Positions 49,665-59,253 are shown, counted from the first letter of the stretch. The stretch is DNA of 64,000 nt from Azotobacter salinestris (GCF_009363155.1 NZ_CP045302.1:1549001-1613000); one strand, 5' to 3'. Made by a program: numbers and translations. The notes: generated by a model from the sequence alone, not told the origin.

Positions 49665-52540
49665 CAGTGCGTCTCCCCGACCAGATCGCGCACCGCGCCG
49701 GCGCTCTCCAGCGCCAGCGCCCGTTGCACCAGCGCCCGGCTGTGGGCGATGTCCAGCTCGCGCACCCGCGCCTTGACCAGGGCGATGGCGCGCGCCGAGA
49801 CGCTCAGTTCGTCCACCCCGAGGCCGACCAGCAGCGGCACGGCGAGCATGTCGCTGGCCAGTTCGCCGCACACGCCGACCCACTTGCCCTCGGCATGGGC
49901 CGCCTCGACGGTCATGCCGATCAGCCGCAGCACGGCGGGATGCAGGCCGTCGGCCTGGGCCGACAGGGTCGGATGGCCGCGGTCGATGGCCAACGCATAC
50001 TGGGTCAGGTCGTTGGTGCCGATGCTGAAGAAGTCCACCTCGCGGGCCAGCACCGGCGCCAGCAGCGCCGCCGAGGGCACCTCGACCATGATGCCGAGCT
50101 GCAGGTCGGCGACCGGGATCTCCTCGCGCAGGCTCAGGGTCAGGTCGCGGGCGATGCGCCACTCTTCGACGCCGCCGACCATCGGGAACATGATCCGCAG
50201 CGGCCGGCCGTCGGCCGCGGCCAGCAGGGCGCGCAACTGGGTCTCCAGGATGTCCGGGCGCTGCAGGCTCAGGCGGATGCCGCGCACGCCGAGGAAGGGG
50301 TTCTCCTCGGCCGGCATCGGCCAGTAGGGCAAGGGCTTGTCGCCGCCGACGTCCAGGGTGCGCACCACCAGTGGCCGACCGCCGAGGCCGTCGAGCACGC
50401 GGCGGTATTCGGCTTCCTGGACGCGCTGGTCCGGTGCCTCGGCGTGATCCATGAACACCAGCTCGGTGCGCAGCAGGCCGACGCCCTCGGCGCCCAGCTC
50501 GACCGCCTCGGCGCTCTCGGCACCGGCGCCGATGTTCGCCGCCACTTCCACCGCATGGCCGTCGCGGGTCACCGCCGGCAGCATGCGCTCGGCATGGGCG
50601 CGCTCGCGGCGCAGCCGGTTGGCCTCGCGCTCGCGCCGGGCCTGCTCCAGGGCCTGGGCATCCGGTGCGATGCGCAGCACGCCGTGGTCGCCGTCGAGCA
50701 GCAGCAGGGTGCCCTGGGCCAGGGCCAGCACGCCCTCGCCGGCGCCGACGATAGCGGGAATGCCCAGGGCGCGGGCGATGATCGCGCTGTGCGCGGTGGC
50801 CCCGCCGCGGGCGGTGAGGATGCCGGCCACGCGCTGGCGGTTGAGGCTGGCCACATCGGAAGGCGCCACCTCGTCCATCACCAGGATGTAGGGCTCCTCC
50901 GGCTCGCGCGGCGTCTCGACGCCGCACAGGTGCGCCAGCACCCGCCGGCCGATGTCGCGCAGGTCGGCGGCGCGCTCGGCGAGCAGCGCGTCGTGCAGGG
51001 CCTCCTGCTGCTGCGCCGCCGCTTCGGTTTCCACGCTCCAGGCGGCCTCGGCGCTGAAGCCGTCAGCCAGGCGCGCATTGACGTCCTCGCGCAGCGCCGG
51101 GTCGCGCAGCATCGCCTGATGGGTGATGAAGATCTCGCGGATGTTGGCCTCCTGGCTGTTGTCGATCAGCCGCTGGATATCCGCGGTGACCTGCGCCAGG
51201 GCGCTGTCCAGGCGCTGCAGCTCGACCAGCATGCCCTGGCCGCGCTGCGGATAGTCGAGCTCCAGCGGCGTGCGCACCAGCGCCGGGCCGATGGCGATGC
51301 CCGGCGCGGCGGCGACCGCCTGCAGGCGCGTCCCGGCCGCCGGCGCTTGCGGCCGGACGAAGGTGGAGGCAATGGCCGGCGCCTCGGACGCGGCCGTCTC
51401 GTCCTGCACGGCCAGCGGCTCGATGCTCTCGCCGAGGCCAGACAGCACGGCCGCCTCGATCGCCGGCAGGGCGTCGGCGGCGATCGCCGGCTCGGCGCTG
51501 AACTCCAGCTCCTGGCCGCGCCGTGCGCCGAGGGCCAGCAGCTTGCTCAGGCTCTTGGCCGACACCCCGCGGCCGGTCTCGCCGGCCAGGCGGATGCGGA
51601 TCTCGCCCTCGAAGGCCTGGGCGACCTCGACCAGCGCCTTGGCCGGGCGGGCATGCAGGCCGTGGGCGTTGGCCAGGACGACGCGCAGGCTCGGCCAGTC
51701 CTCCGGCAGCTCGGCACCCAGGGCCTCCAGCACGGTACGGCTGCAGGTGGCTTGGCTGAAGGTCGTGCCGCGCCCCTCGATCAGCAGGTCGCAGAGCCGC
51801 TCGAGCAGTTGGCGGTGCGCCTCGCCCAGGCTGGCTAGGCAGAACAGCCCGCTCAGCGGCTGGCCGTGTAGGCTGAGCGGCCGGCCCGGGGTGACGAAAG
51901 CCAGTCCGGGCTGCTCCACCGCCTGCTCGCTGTTGAGCCACCAGAGCCCCTCGCCCAGCGGCAGCGGCTGGCTCTGCAGCAGGCTGCCGGCGAACCCGGA
52001 GGCCACGCAGCCGGCCCGCTTGAGGAGACGCGCGCCATGCCAGACCAACTCGTCGAAGTCCTCGGCGGCCACGCCCAGGCCGATCAGCTGACTGTCCAGG
52101 GCCAGCTCGCGCGGCGCGCCCTGCAGCAGCGCGACCAGCTGCTCGGCCTCGCGGGCCTCGCGCAGCGCCTGGCCGAGATCGCCCTCGCCGAGCGCCCGGG
52201 TCAGCAGCTGCAGCAGGTGCAGGTGCTCGTCGGAGCGGGCGGCGATGGCGATCGCCAGGTAGACCTGCTGGCCGTTGCCCCAGTCCACGCCTTCGGGGAA
52301 CTGGATCAGGCGCACGCCGGTGCGCTTCACCTGGTCGCGGGTTTCCGGCGTGCCGTGGGGAATGGCGATGCCCTGGCCGAGGAAGGTCGAACCCTGGGCC
52401 TCGCGGGCCTGCATGCCGGCGAGGTAGCCGGGCTCGACCAGCCCGTCGTCGATCAGGCCCTCGGCCAGCAGCGCCAGGGCCGCCTGCTTGTCCGGTGCGC
52501 TGCGGCCCATGCGGATCTGCGCGGCATTCAACTCGAGCAT
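49664..52540 (-). CDS. fruB: Fructose multiphosphoryl transfer protein (EIIA-HPr-EI)
   Basis: A 958-residue fusion that carries the whole soluble fructose phosphorelay. Residues 1-145 are EIIA-Fru with phospho-His62 in IAIPHGTPE; residues about 150-280 are a second, EIIA-like segment without an obvious active histidine; residues about 285-370 are HPr with phospho-His296 (NAHGLHARPA); residues about 405-958 are enzyme I with phospho-His584 (GGATAHSAIIAR), PEP-binding segments FFSIGTNDLTQY and active-site VGVCGELASD. The ATG at 52540 has an optimal AGGAG. It starts fruBKA and is divergent from fruR. Confidence 0.96.
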   Translation of the reverse strand: MLELNAAQIRMGRSAPDKQAALALLAEGLIDDGLVEPGYLAGMQAREAQGSTFLGQGIAIPHGTPETRDQVKRTGVRLIQFPEGVDWGNGQQVYLAIAIAARSDEHLHLLQLLTRALGEGDLGQALREAREAEQLVALLQGAPRELALDSQLIGLGVAAEDFDELVWHGARLLKRAGCVASGFAGSLLQSQPLPLGEGLWWLNSEQAVEQPGLAFVTPGRPLSLHGQPLSGLFCLASLGEAHRQLLERLCDLLIEGRGTTFSQATCSRTVLEALGAELPEDWPSLRVVLANAHGLHARPAKALVEVAQAFEGEIRIRLAGETGRGVSAKSLSKLLALGARRGQELEFSAEPAIAADALPAIEAAVLSGLGESIEPLAVQDETAASEAPAIASTFVRPQAPAAGTRLQAVAAAPGIAIGPALVRTPLELDYPQRGQGMLVELQRLDSALAQVTADIQRLIDNSQEANIREIFITHQAMLRDPALREDVNARLADGFSAEAAWSVETEAAAQQQEALHDALLAERAADLRDIGRRVLAHLCGVETPREPEEPYILVMDEVAPSDVASLNRQRVAGILTARGGATAHSAIIARALGIPAIVGAGEGVLALAQGTLLLLDGDHGVLRIAPDAQALEQARREREANRLRRERAHAERMLPAVTRDGHAVEVAANIGAGAESAEAVELGAEGVGLLRTELVFMDHAEAPDQRVQEAEYRRVLDGLGGRPLVVRTLDVGGDKPLPYWPMPAEENPFLGVRGIRLSLQRPDILETQLRALLAAADGRPLRIMFPMVGGVEEWRIARDLTLSLREEIPVADLQLGIMVEVPSAALLAPVLAREVDFFSIGTNDLTQYALAIDRGHPTLSAQADGLHPAVLRLIGMTVEAAHAEGKWVGVCGELASDMLAVPLLVGLGVDELSVSARAIALVKARVRELDIAHSRALVQRALALESAGAVRDLVGETH

Positions 52541-52636
52541 GGAAATCTCCTGAATTATTCTGGTTCTGGCAAGAGCCACCGTCGAGCGCAGGCGATGCCG
52601 GTCATTCTTGAAAGAATAGTTCAGCGAATCGCCAGC

Positions 52637-52675
52637 TGAAACGTTTCATCACGGACTGGCACGTTACCCGATAAT
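52637..52675. promoter_or_regulatory. Cra/FruR operator in the fruB-fruR intergenic region
   Basis: TGAAACGTTTCA (52637-52648) is a perfect 12-nt palindrome identical to the core Cra/FruR consensus. On the fruR side it is followed by GATAAT (52670-52675), a likely -10, placing the operator over the -35. On the fruB side TATTCT about 17 nt away may be the -10. One operator could therefore repress fruBKA and autoregulate fruR, with fructose-1-phosphate as the likely inducer. Confidence 0.8.
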
Positions 52676-52715
52676 GGGCGATCCTTGAAGCCCTGCCGTC
52701 ATCCAGGATGCAACC

Positions 52716-53708
52716 TTGAAACTCAGCGATATTGCCCGTCTGGCCCAAGTCTCCGTCACCACCGCCAGCTACGTGATCAACGGCCAGGCCGCCCAGCGGC
52801 GCATCAGTCCGGCCACCGTGGAACGCGTGCTGGCGGTGGTCGAACAGCACGGTTATCTCCCCGACCAGCAAGCCGCCGGCCTGCGCCGCGGGCAGAGCCG
52901 CTGCCTGGGCTTCATCCTTCCGGATCTGGAGAACCCGAGCTACGCGCGCCTGGCCAAGCTGCTCGAACAGGGCGCCCGCGCCGCCGGCTACCAGCTGCTG
53001 ATCGCCAGCTCCGACGACGACCCGGCCAGCGAGCGCCAGTTGCTCGAGCTGTTCCGCTCGCGGCGCTGCGATGCGCTGATCGTCGCCAGCTGCCTGCCGC
53101 AGGACGACCCGCTGTACCGCAATCTGGTCGAAGGCGGGCTACCGGTGATCGCCGTCGACCGTGCCCTCGACCCCGCATATATCCGCTCGGTGGTCAGCGA
53201 CGACCAGTTGGCCGGCGCCCAGCTCACCGCCAGCCTGCTCGCCCCGCCGCCGCGGCACATCGCGCTGATCGACGCCTACAGCGCCCTGCCGATCAGCCAG
53301 GCCCGCGAGCGCGGTTTCCACCAGGCCCTGGCGGGCTTCGACGGGATCGTCAGCGTGCACCACGCCGAGCAGTTCAGCCGGGCCTGCGGCTGCCAGCAGA
53401 TGCGCGCCCTGCTGAACCGCGCGGAACGGCCGGATGCGCTGGTGACGACCTCCTACGTATTGCTGGAGGGCGTCTTCGAGGCCCTGCGCGACTACCCGGC
53501 GGAAACCTTCTCCGAGCTGCGCCTGGCCACCTTCGGCGATGCCCAACTGCTGGACTTCGTGCCGCTGCGGGTCAACACCATCGCCCAGCAGTTCGATCGC
53601 ATCGCCGAACGGGTGCTCGACCGGACCCTGCGCGCCATCGAGGGCGACTACCAGCCGGGGGTCGAGGCCATCCCGCGCACCCTGAAGATCCGCCGCGAGC
53701 AGCCGTAG
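52716..53708 (+). CDS. fruR: FruR/Cra, LacI-family fructose regulator
   Basis: A 330-residue LacI-type regulator. Residues 1-55 form the helix-turn-helix and hinge (MKLSDIARLAQVSVTTASYVINGQ, ERVLAVVEQHGYLPDQQAAGLR), followed by a periplasmic-binding-protein-like effector domain (CLGFILPDLENPSYARLAKLLEQGARAAGY). Pseudomonad Cra is known to respond to fructose-1-phosphate and to act mainly on the fru operon. The gene is divergent from fruB, and a perfect Cra operator lies between them. Confidence 0.94.
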   Translation: MKLSDIARLAQVSVTTASYVINGQAAQRRISPATVERVLAVVEQHGYLPDQQAAGLRRGQSRCLGFILPDLENPSYARLAKLLEQGARAAGYQLLIASSDDDPASERQLLELFRSRRCDALIVASCLPQDDPLYRNLVEGGLPVIAVDRALDPAYIRSVVSDDQLAGAQLTASLLAPPPRHIALIDAYSALPISQARERGFHQALAGFDGIVSVHHAEQFSRACGCQQMRALLNRAERPDALVTTSYVLLEGVFEALRDYPAETFSELRLATFGDAQLLDFVPLRVNTIAQQFDRIAERVLDRTLRAIEGDYQPGVEAIPRTLKIRREQP

Positions 53709-53722
53709 GGCCGCCCCGACGG

Positions 53723-53740
53723 AGCCGGCTCACGCCGGCT
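53723..53740. terminator. Hairpin between convergent fruR and phoD-like genes
   Basis: A 7-bp perfect stem (AGCCGGC with GCCGGCT, 4-nt loop) fills most of the 21-nt gap and reaches into the phoD-like stop codon. A bidirectional terminator role is inferred from position; no T-run is present. Confidence 0.3.
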
Positions 53741-55289
53741 GCAACGCCTGGCTGTACACCGCCACGCCGTCGATATCCCGCAGGCTGACCCGCAGCAGGC
53801 CGCTCTGCGCCTCGATCTCCACCTCGCCGAAGAACTGGTAGCCGGCCAGCGGCGAGCTGTTGGCCACCGGCGGCGCCTTCTGGAACACCACCTCGGGACC
53901 GAAGGTGCGATCCAGCGGGTTGGGACCGAAGCTGCCGGCGTTGAGCGGGCCGGCGACGAATTCCCAGAACGGCTCGAAGTCCTGGAAGACCGCCCGCTCG
54001 GGGCTGTAGCGATGGGCCGCGCAGTAGTGCACGTCGGCGGTCAGCCAGACGGTGTTGCGGATCTCCTGCTGGCGGATGAAGGCCAGCAGCTCGGCGATCT
54101 CCAGTTCGCGGCCGAGGGCCGGGCCGTCGTTGCCGTTGGCGATCGCCTCCCAGCGCCGCTGGCCCTGGGCGTCCTGGCCGTCGGGGATGAGCAGGCCGAT
54201 CGGCATGTCCGCGGCGATCACCTTCCACAGCGCCTTCGAGGCGCGCAGCTCGCGCTTCAGCCAGTTCAGCTGGGGATGGCCGAGGAAGGCGGTGCCCGGC
54301 CCCTGACGCGGCTGCAGGTTGTCGCTGTTGGCGTCGCGGTAGCTGCGCATGTCCAGCACGAACACGTCCAGCTGCGGGCCGTAGCCGAGCTTGCGGTAGA
54401 TGCGCCCGGCGCCGTCGGGGCGCAGCACGCGCATCGGCGCGTATTCGAGGAAGGCCTGGCGGCCACGGGCGGCGAGCAGGCCGATGTCGCGAACCTGATA
54501 GCGGTCGTCCAGCTCCTTGCCGGGCGACCAATTGTTGGTCACCTCGTGGTCGTCCCACTGCCAGATCTGCGGCACCTCGGCATTGAAGCGGCACAGGTTG
54601 TCGTCGAGCAGGTTGTAGCGGTAGTTGCCGCGGAACTCGTCGAGGCTCTCGGCCACCTTGCTCTTGGCCTCGGTGACCAGGTTCTTCCACAGCTGGCCGT
54701 CGGCGGTCTGGATCTGCGCGCTGATCGGCCCGTCGGCGTACACGCAGTCGCCGCTGTGCAGGAAGAAATCCGGCTGGCGCCGGCGCATGGCCTCGTAGAT
54801 GCGCATGCCGCCGATTTCCGGGTTGATGCCGAAGCCCTGCCCGGCGGTGTCGCCGCCCCACACGAAGCGAATGTCCCGCGCCTGCGCCGGGGCGCTGCGC
54901 AGGTGGCCGAACCAGGGCTCGCCGAGGGTGCCGTCACGGGCGTCCTCGAAGCGCACCCGGTAGAAGATCGACTGGTCCGGCGGCAGGCCGCTCAGATCGA
55001 TGCGCGCGGTGAAGTCGCGGCTGGCGTCGGTCACCTCCCCCACCAGCCGCCGCGGCGCACTGAACAGGCTGCGGGTGTCCCACTCGACGATCATCCGCGC
55101 CGCCCGGTCGCAGCGGCTCCAGATCACCGCGCGGTCGCCCTGCAGGTCGCCGGACTGCACGCCATCGGTGACCTGCGGCCGGGCGCCGGGGGCGGCGATC
55201 AGCACCGGGGCGGTGCCCATCCCCGGCAGCAGCAGGCTGGCGCCGAGGCCCTGCAGCAGGCGGCGGCGGTTGGCATCGATATCGCTCAT
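53730..55289 (-). CDS. phoD: PhoD-like alkaline phosphatase/phosphodiesterase, Tat-exported
   Basis: A 519-residue metallophosphoesterase. The N-terminus DANRRRLLQGLGASLLLPG is a twin-arginine signal. A PhoD N-terminal domain (VQSGDLQGDRAVIWSRCD) precedes the catalytic region with metal ligands in FVWGGDTAGQG, FLHSGDCVYADG, QIWQWDDHEVTNNW and VWLTADVHYCAAHRY. PhoD enzymes use Ca2+ and Fe3+ and release phosphate from mono- and diesters outside the cytoplasm. The start at 55289 (MSDIDANRRR) places the Tat motif correctly. No Pho box is obvious in the 190 nt shared with ugd. Confidence 0.9.
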   Translation of the reverse strand: MSDIDANRRRLLQGLGASLLLPGMGTAPVLIAAPGARPQVTDGVQSGDLQGDRAVIWSRCDRAARMIVEWDTRSLFSAPRRLVGEVTDASRDFTARIDLSGLPPDQSIFYRVRFEDARDGTLGEPWFGHLRSAPAQARDIRFVWGGDTAGQGFGINPEIGGMRIYEAMRRRQPDFFLHSGDCVYADGPISAQIQTADGQLWKNLVTEAKSKVAESLDEFRGNYRYNLLDDNLCRFNAEVPQIWQWDDHEVTNNWSPGKELDDRYQVRDIGLLAARGRQAFLEYAPMRVLRPDGAGRIYRKLGYGPQLDVFVLDMRSYRDANSDNLQPRQGPGTAFLGHPQLNWLKRELRASKALWKVIAADMPIGLLIPDGQDAQGQRRWEAIANGNDGPALGRELEIAELLAFIRQQEIRNTVWLTADVHYCAAHRYSPERAVFQDFEPFWEFVAGPLNAGSFGPNPLDRTFGPEVVFQKAPPVANSSPLAGYQFFGEVEIEAQSGLLRVSLRDIDGVAVYSQALQPA

Positions 55290-55479
55290 GTGCGTCTTCC
55301 CATACGAACGTTGAGGAAGTACGGGTTTAAGCCAGCCAGTTGACCGGAGCATGACGGCGCAGCGGAGATGCCGGGCCATCATCCGTAGTGGCCCGTCGAT
55401 CTGCCACGGGATCGTAAAGTCCCTGACACATCCCTCCTCCAGCATCGGCCTATCGCTTGCGCACTCGGGGGAAGCCGTC

Positions 55480-56856
55480 TTGAAAATCAGCGTTTTCGGT
55501 ATCGGTTACGTGGGTCTGGTGCAGGCCGCGGTCATGGCGGAGGTCGGCCACGACGTGCTCTGCATGGACATCGACGCAGTCAAGATCGCCCAGTTGCAGC
55601 GCGGCCAGGTGCGCCTCCATGAACCGGGCCTGCCCGAGCTGGTGCGGGAAAACCTGGAGGCCGGGCGGCTGCGCTTCACCAGCGACGAGCGGGCCGCCGT
55701 CGAGCATGGGCGGGTGCTGTTCATCGCCGTCGGCACCGACTCGCAGACGGACGGCTCGGCCAACCTCGCCGGCGTGCTGGCGGTCAGCGACGCCATCGCC
55801 CGCCATCGCCGCGAGCCGCTGGTGATCGTCGAGAAGTCCACCGTGCCGGTCGGCACCGGCGACTGCCTGCAGGCGCGCATCGCCCAGGTGCTGAAGGATG
55901 CCGGGCGGCGGCTGGACTTCGAGATCGTCTCCAACCCGGAATTCCTCAAGGAGGGCTCGGCCCTGGCCGACTGCCGCAAGCCGGACCGCATCGTCGTCGG
56001 CAGCACCTCGGCGAGCGCCCGCGAGACCATGCGCGAACTCTACGAACCCTTCAACCGCAACCACGACCGCATGCTGTTCATGGACCTGCGCAGCGCCGAG
56101 CTGACCAAGTACGCGGCCAACTGCATGCTCGCCACCAAGATCAGCTTCATCAACCAGATGGCCGAGCTGGCCGAGCATCTGGGCGCCGACATCGAGGCGG
56201 TGCGCCAGGGCATCGGCGCCGACCCGCGCATCGGCTATCACTTCATCTACCCCGGCTGCGGCTACGGCGGCTCGTGCTTTCCCAAGGACCTGCGGGCGCT
56301 GATCCACAGCGCCGACGAAGCGGGCTGCGCCAGCGACCTGCTGCAGGCGGTCGAGGCGGTGAACGTGCGGCAGAAGGGCAAGCTGTTCGAACTGGTGCGC
56401 CGCTACTTCGGCGACGACCTGCACGGACGGACCTTCGCCCTCTGGGGTCTGGCCTTCAAGCCGAACACCGACGACATGCGCGAAGCGCCCAGCCGCGACC
56501 TGATGGAGGCGCTGTGGGCCGCCGGTGCGCGGGTGCGCGCCTACGATCCGGAAGCCATGCACGAGGCCCAGCGGCTCTACGGCGACGACGAACGGCTGCA
56601 GTTGATGGGCACCCCGGAGGCCGTGCTGAGCGGTGCCGACGCCCTGCTGATCTGCACCGAATGGCAACAGTTCAAGGCCCCCGACTTTGCGCTGATCGCC
56701 CGCAAGCTGGCCGCCCCGGTGATCTTCGACGGGCGCAACCTGTTCGATCCGGAGCGGCTGGCCCGCTACGGCCTGCACTATTTTGCAATCGGCCGTGGCG
56801 AACGCCTGCCACTGCTGGGCAGCCCGCAGGCGGACAGCCTGCAGCGCTCGGCCTGA
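55480..56856 (+). CDS. ugd: UDP-glucose 6-dehydrogenase
   Basis: A 458-residue UDP-glucose/GDP-mannose dehydrogenase family enzyme oxidising UDP-glucose to UDP-glucuronate for surface polysaccharide. The NAD motif is VFGIGYVGLVQAA, the UDP-sugar region IVSNPEFLKEGSALADC, and the catalytic Cys266 is in GCGYGGSCFPKDLRAL. WGLAFKPNTDDMREAPS starts the C-terminal domain. The sugar could be another UDP-hexose, but the motif set favours UDP-glucose. The start is a TTG at 55480 with GGGGGAAG upstream; no ATG fits the family N-terminus. Confidence 0.9.
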   Translation: MKISVFGIGYVGLVQAAVMAEVGHDVLCMDIDAVKIAQLQRGQVRLHEPGLPELVRENLEAGRLRFTSDERAAVEHGRVLFIAVGTDSQTDGSANLAGVLAVSDAIARHRREPLVIVEKSTVPVGTGDCLQARIAQVLKDAGRRLDFEIVSNPEFLKEGSALADCRKPDRIVVGSTSASARETMRELYEPFNRNHDRMLFMDLRSAELTKYAANCMLATKISFINQMAELAEHLGADIEAVRQGIGADPRIGYHFIYPGCGYGGSCFPKDLRALIHSADEAGCASDLLQAVEAVNVRQKGKLFELVRRYFGDDLHGRTFALWGLAFKPNTDDMREAPSRDLMEALWAAGARVRAYDPEAMHEAQRLYGDDERLQLMGTPEAVLSGADALLICTEWQQFKAPDFALIARKLAAPVIFDGRNLFDPERLARYGLHYFAIGRGERLPLLGSPQADSLQRSA

Positions 56857-56918
56857 GCGGCACGCAAACCGACGGGATATCCTTGGGAAAAGCCCGCTTC
56901 CCGAGGAGTCCGCCGCCG

Positions 56919-57698
56919 GTGAGACTGATCGACACCCATAATCACCTCGACTTTCCCGACTTCGACGCCGATCGTGCCGCCGTGCTGGCCCGTAGCCGGG
57001 CGCTGGGCGTCGAGCGGCAGATCCTGCTTGGCGTGTACCGGCAGAACTGGGAGCGCATCTGGGCTCTGGCCGGCAGCGAGCCCGGCCTGCATGTCGCCCT
57101 CGGTCTTCATCCGGTGTTTCTGGAGCGGCATCGTGCCTCCGACCTGGAGGAGCTCGGCGCCTGGCTGCGCCGTCTGCGCGACGACGAGCGGCTCTGCGCG
57201 GTCGGCGAGTTCGGTCTCGACTACTACCTCGACGGGCTGGACCGCCAGCGCCAGCAGAGCCTGTTCGAGGCCCAGCTACGGCTGGCGGCGGAGCTGGAGC
57301 TGCCGGTCCTGCTGCACGTGCGGCGCGCCCACGCGCCCACCGTCGCCGCTCTGAAGCGCCTGCGCCCGCCCCGCGCCGGCATCGTCCATGCCTTCAGCGG
57401 CAGCCGGGAGGAGGCGCGGGAATACCTGAAAATGGGTTTTCGCCTCGGCCTCGGCGGCGCACCGACCTGGCCCCAGGCCAACCGGCTGCGCAAGGTCGTC
57501 GCCGAGCTGCCGCTGGAGGCCGTGGTGCTGGAGACCGACGCCCCGGACATGGCGCCGGCGATGCACCCGGGCGTGCGCAACAGCCCCGAGCATCTGCCGG
57601 ATATCTGCGCCGCCCTTGCCGCGATCATGGGCATCGAGCCGGAAGCCCTGGCCGAGGCCAGCACGCGCAACGCCTGCGAGCTGTTCGGTTGGCGCTGA
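56919..57698 (+). CDS. TatD-family metal-dependent hydrolase
   Basis: A 259-residue TIM-barrel metallohydrolase of the TatD family, whose members act as 3'-5' exonucleases or D-aminoacyl-tRNA-like deacylases. Metal-binding motifs are IDTHNHLDFPDF at the start, AVGEFGLDYY, LLHVRRAH, IVHAFSGS and LETDAPDMAP. A GTG at 56919 with GAGGAG upstream is chosen as the start because RLIDTHNHLDF begins the fold. It lies 62 nt downstream of ugd and converges on ampE with 2 nt between them. Confidence 0.9.
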   Translation: MRLIDTHNHLDFPDFDADRAAVLARSRALGVERQILLGVYRQNWERIWALAGSEPGLHVALGLHPVFLERHRASDLEELGAWLRRLRDDERLCAVGEFGLDYYLDGLDRQRQQSLFEAQLRLAAELELPVLLHVRRAHAPTVAALKRLRPPRAGIVHAFSGSREEAREYLKMGFRLGLGGAPTWPQANRLRKVVAELPLEAVVLETDAPDMAPAMHPGVRNSPEHLPDICAALAAIMGIEPEALAEASTRNACELFGWR

Positions 57699-57700
57699 CC

Positions 57701-58540
57701 TCAAAGGAACAGGATCGCCAGCGCCAGCACCACGTACCAGAGCATTCCGGCGCGCACCAGGAGCTGCCACAGCTCGTCCAGGGTGACCAGCCCCGCCTCG
57801 CCGGCCAGCCCCTCCTCCTGGCCCTCGTTGGCCGCGCGTCCGGCCTCGATCACCAGCTTCGCCGCCGGGGTCTCGCGACTCGACAGGTAGCGCAGCAGCA
57901 CGCGGCATACCGCGGCGAAATTGCCGACCAAAGCGAAACTCAAAGCCAGGGCGCGCGCCGGCAGCCAGTCGAACAGGTGACGCAGACGCACCGAGCGCTC
58001 GCGCAGGGCCGGCAGGGTCGTGTGCTCGCCGGTCAGCGCCGTCAGACGATAGGCCAGCGCTGCCACGGGACCGAGCAGGGCGTACCAGAAGATCACCGCG
58101 AAGAAGCTCTGATAGGCCTGCCACAGCAGGTAGCCCTGCACCCGGCGCAGCAGCGACAGGCTTTCCTCGGCCTCCACCGCCAGATCGCGCTCGGCTGCCA
58201 GGCAGGCAGCCTCGCTGTCGCCGCGCTGCCAGGCCTCGCGGAATGGCCGCAGCTCGTTCAGGATGTCGCCGCGTCCCAGGCTGTAGATCAGCACGAAGAT
58301 ATGCACCGGCAACGCCAGCCAGCCGTAGAGCGGGATCGACAGCAGCGCCAGCAGCACGCCCACCACCAGCGCCGGCAGGACTACCAGGCGGAACAGGGCC
58401 CGATACGGCGCGCCGGCCAGATCCGGATTCATCTCCATCCGATCCAGCAATTTCAGCCAGAAGATGTCCTGCTGGAGACGCAGGCGCCAGCGGGAGAACC
58501 GTTCCACCAGCAGCGCCAGCAGAAGCACCAGAAACGTCAT
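57701..58540 (-). CDS. ampE: AmpE, regulatory inner-membrane protein
   Basis: A 279-residue membrane protein with about four helices (MTFLVLLLALLVE; VVLPALVVGVLLALLSIPLYGWLAL; AVIFWYALLGPVAALAYRL; LLVRAGMLWYVVLALAILFL). It is always encoded with AmpD. AmpE influences beta-lactamase induction, but its biochemical function is poorly defined. Its ATG overlaps the ampD stop as ATGA, so the genes are translationally coupled. Confidence 0.92.
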   Translation of the reverse strand: MTFLVLLLALLVERFSRWRLRLQQDIFWLKLLDRMEMNPDLAGAPYRALFRLVVLPALVVGVLLALLSIPLYGWLALPVHIFVLIYSLGRGDILNELRPFREAWQRGDSEAACLAAERDLAVEAEESLSLLRRVQGYLLWQAYQSFFAVIFWYALLGPVAALAYRLTALTGEHTTLPALRERSVRLRHLFDWLPARALALSFALVGNFAAVCRVLLRYLSSRETPAAKLVIEAGRAANEGQEEGLAGEAGLVTLDELWQLLVRAGMLWYVVLALAILFL

Positions 58541-59100
58541 TGCATATCTCCCAGATCGGACAGTGCGGTGCGATAGCGCACCCAGTCGAACGCCGGCCCC
58601 GGATCGCTCTTGCGCCGGGGGGCGATATCGGCATGGCCGCAGATGCGCCGGACGTCGAGCGCCGGATAGGCCTGCAGCAGCAGCCGGGTGAGGGTCGTCA
58701 GGCTGGCGTACTGGGCGTCGCTGTAGGGCAGCTCGTCGGTGCCCTCCAGTTCGATGCCGAGGGAAAAGTCGTTGCAGTTCTCGCGCCCCTCGAAGCACGA
58801 CTGTCCGGCGTGCCAGGCACGGTCCAGGCAGGAGACGAACTGGGTGACCGCACCGTCGCGCTCGATGAAGAAATGCGCCGACACCTGCAGCGCGGCGATG
58901 GAGGCGAAATAGGGATGCTCGTCCGCCGGCAGGCAATTGCGGAAGAACTGCTGCACCTTGCCGGTGCCGAAGCAGCCCGGCGGCAGGCTTATGTTGTGGA
59001 TCACCAGCAGGGAAATCTCACCCTGGGGACGGGCATTGAAATTCGGCGACGGACAATGGCGAATGCCTTGGCACCAGCCGCTGGAGGGGTCGAACTGCAT
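58537..59100 (-). CDS. ampD: AmpD, 1,6-anhydro-N-acetylmuramyl-L-alanine amidase
   Basis: A 187-residue cytosolic zinc amidase that removes the peptide from anhydro-muropeptides during wall recycling; its loss derepresses AmpC beta-lactamase. Zinc ligands are His35 (LLVIHNISLP), His156 (ICGHADIAP) and Asp166 (RRKSDPGPAFDW), with Lys164 and Glu117 (IELEGTDE) in the active site. The start has CAGGAGAG upstream. It is divergent from nadC across 153 nt, the standard pseudomonad arrangement. Confidence 0.96.
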   Translation of the reverse strand: MQFDPSSGWCQGIRHCPSPNFNARPQGEISLLVIHNISLPPGCFGTGKVQQFFRNCLPADEHPYFASIAALQVSAHFFIERDGAVTQFVSCLDRAWHAGQSCFEGRENCNDFSLGIELEGTDELPYSDAQYASLTTLTRLLLQAYPALDVRRICGHADIAPRRKSDPGPAFDWVRYRTALSDLGDMQ

Positions 59101-59218
59101 GCATCTCTCCTGAAAACAGCCGACACTCTAGAGCAGCCGGGCCGCCGGGCCAAGCGACGCCCCGCCGCGGCATGGCCGGCGGGCAAGATCCCGACTGCAC
59201 GGGAAGCGGCATGCACCC

Positions 59219-59224
59219 TATAAT
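59219..59224 (+). promoter_or_regulatory. Consensus -10 element of nadC
   Basis: A perfect TATAAT lies 30 nt before the nadC ATG; CTGCAC is a weak -35 candidate 18 nt upstream. The transcript leader would be about 20 nt. Confidence 0.55.
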
Positions 59225-59253
59225 CCGACGCACCCCACCTGCCGGAGTCCTTC

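Noticed and set aside
55290-55479. Pho box upstream of the phoD-like gene
   Set aside because: No pair of CTGTCAT-like repeats with the required spacing is present in the shared intergenic region.
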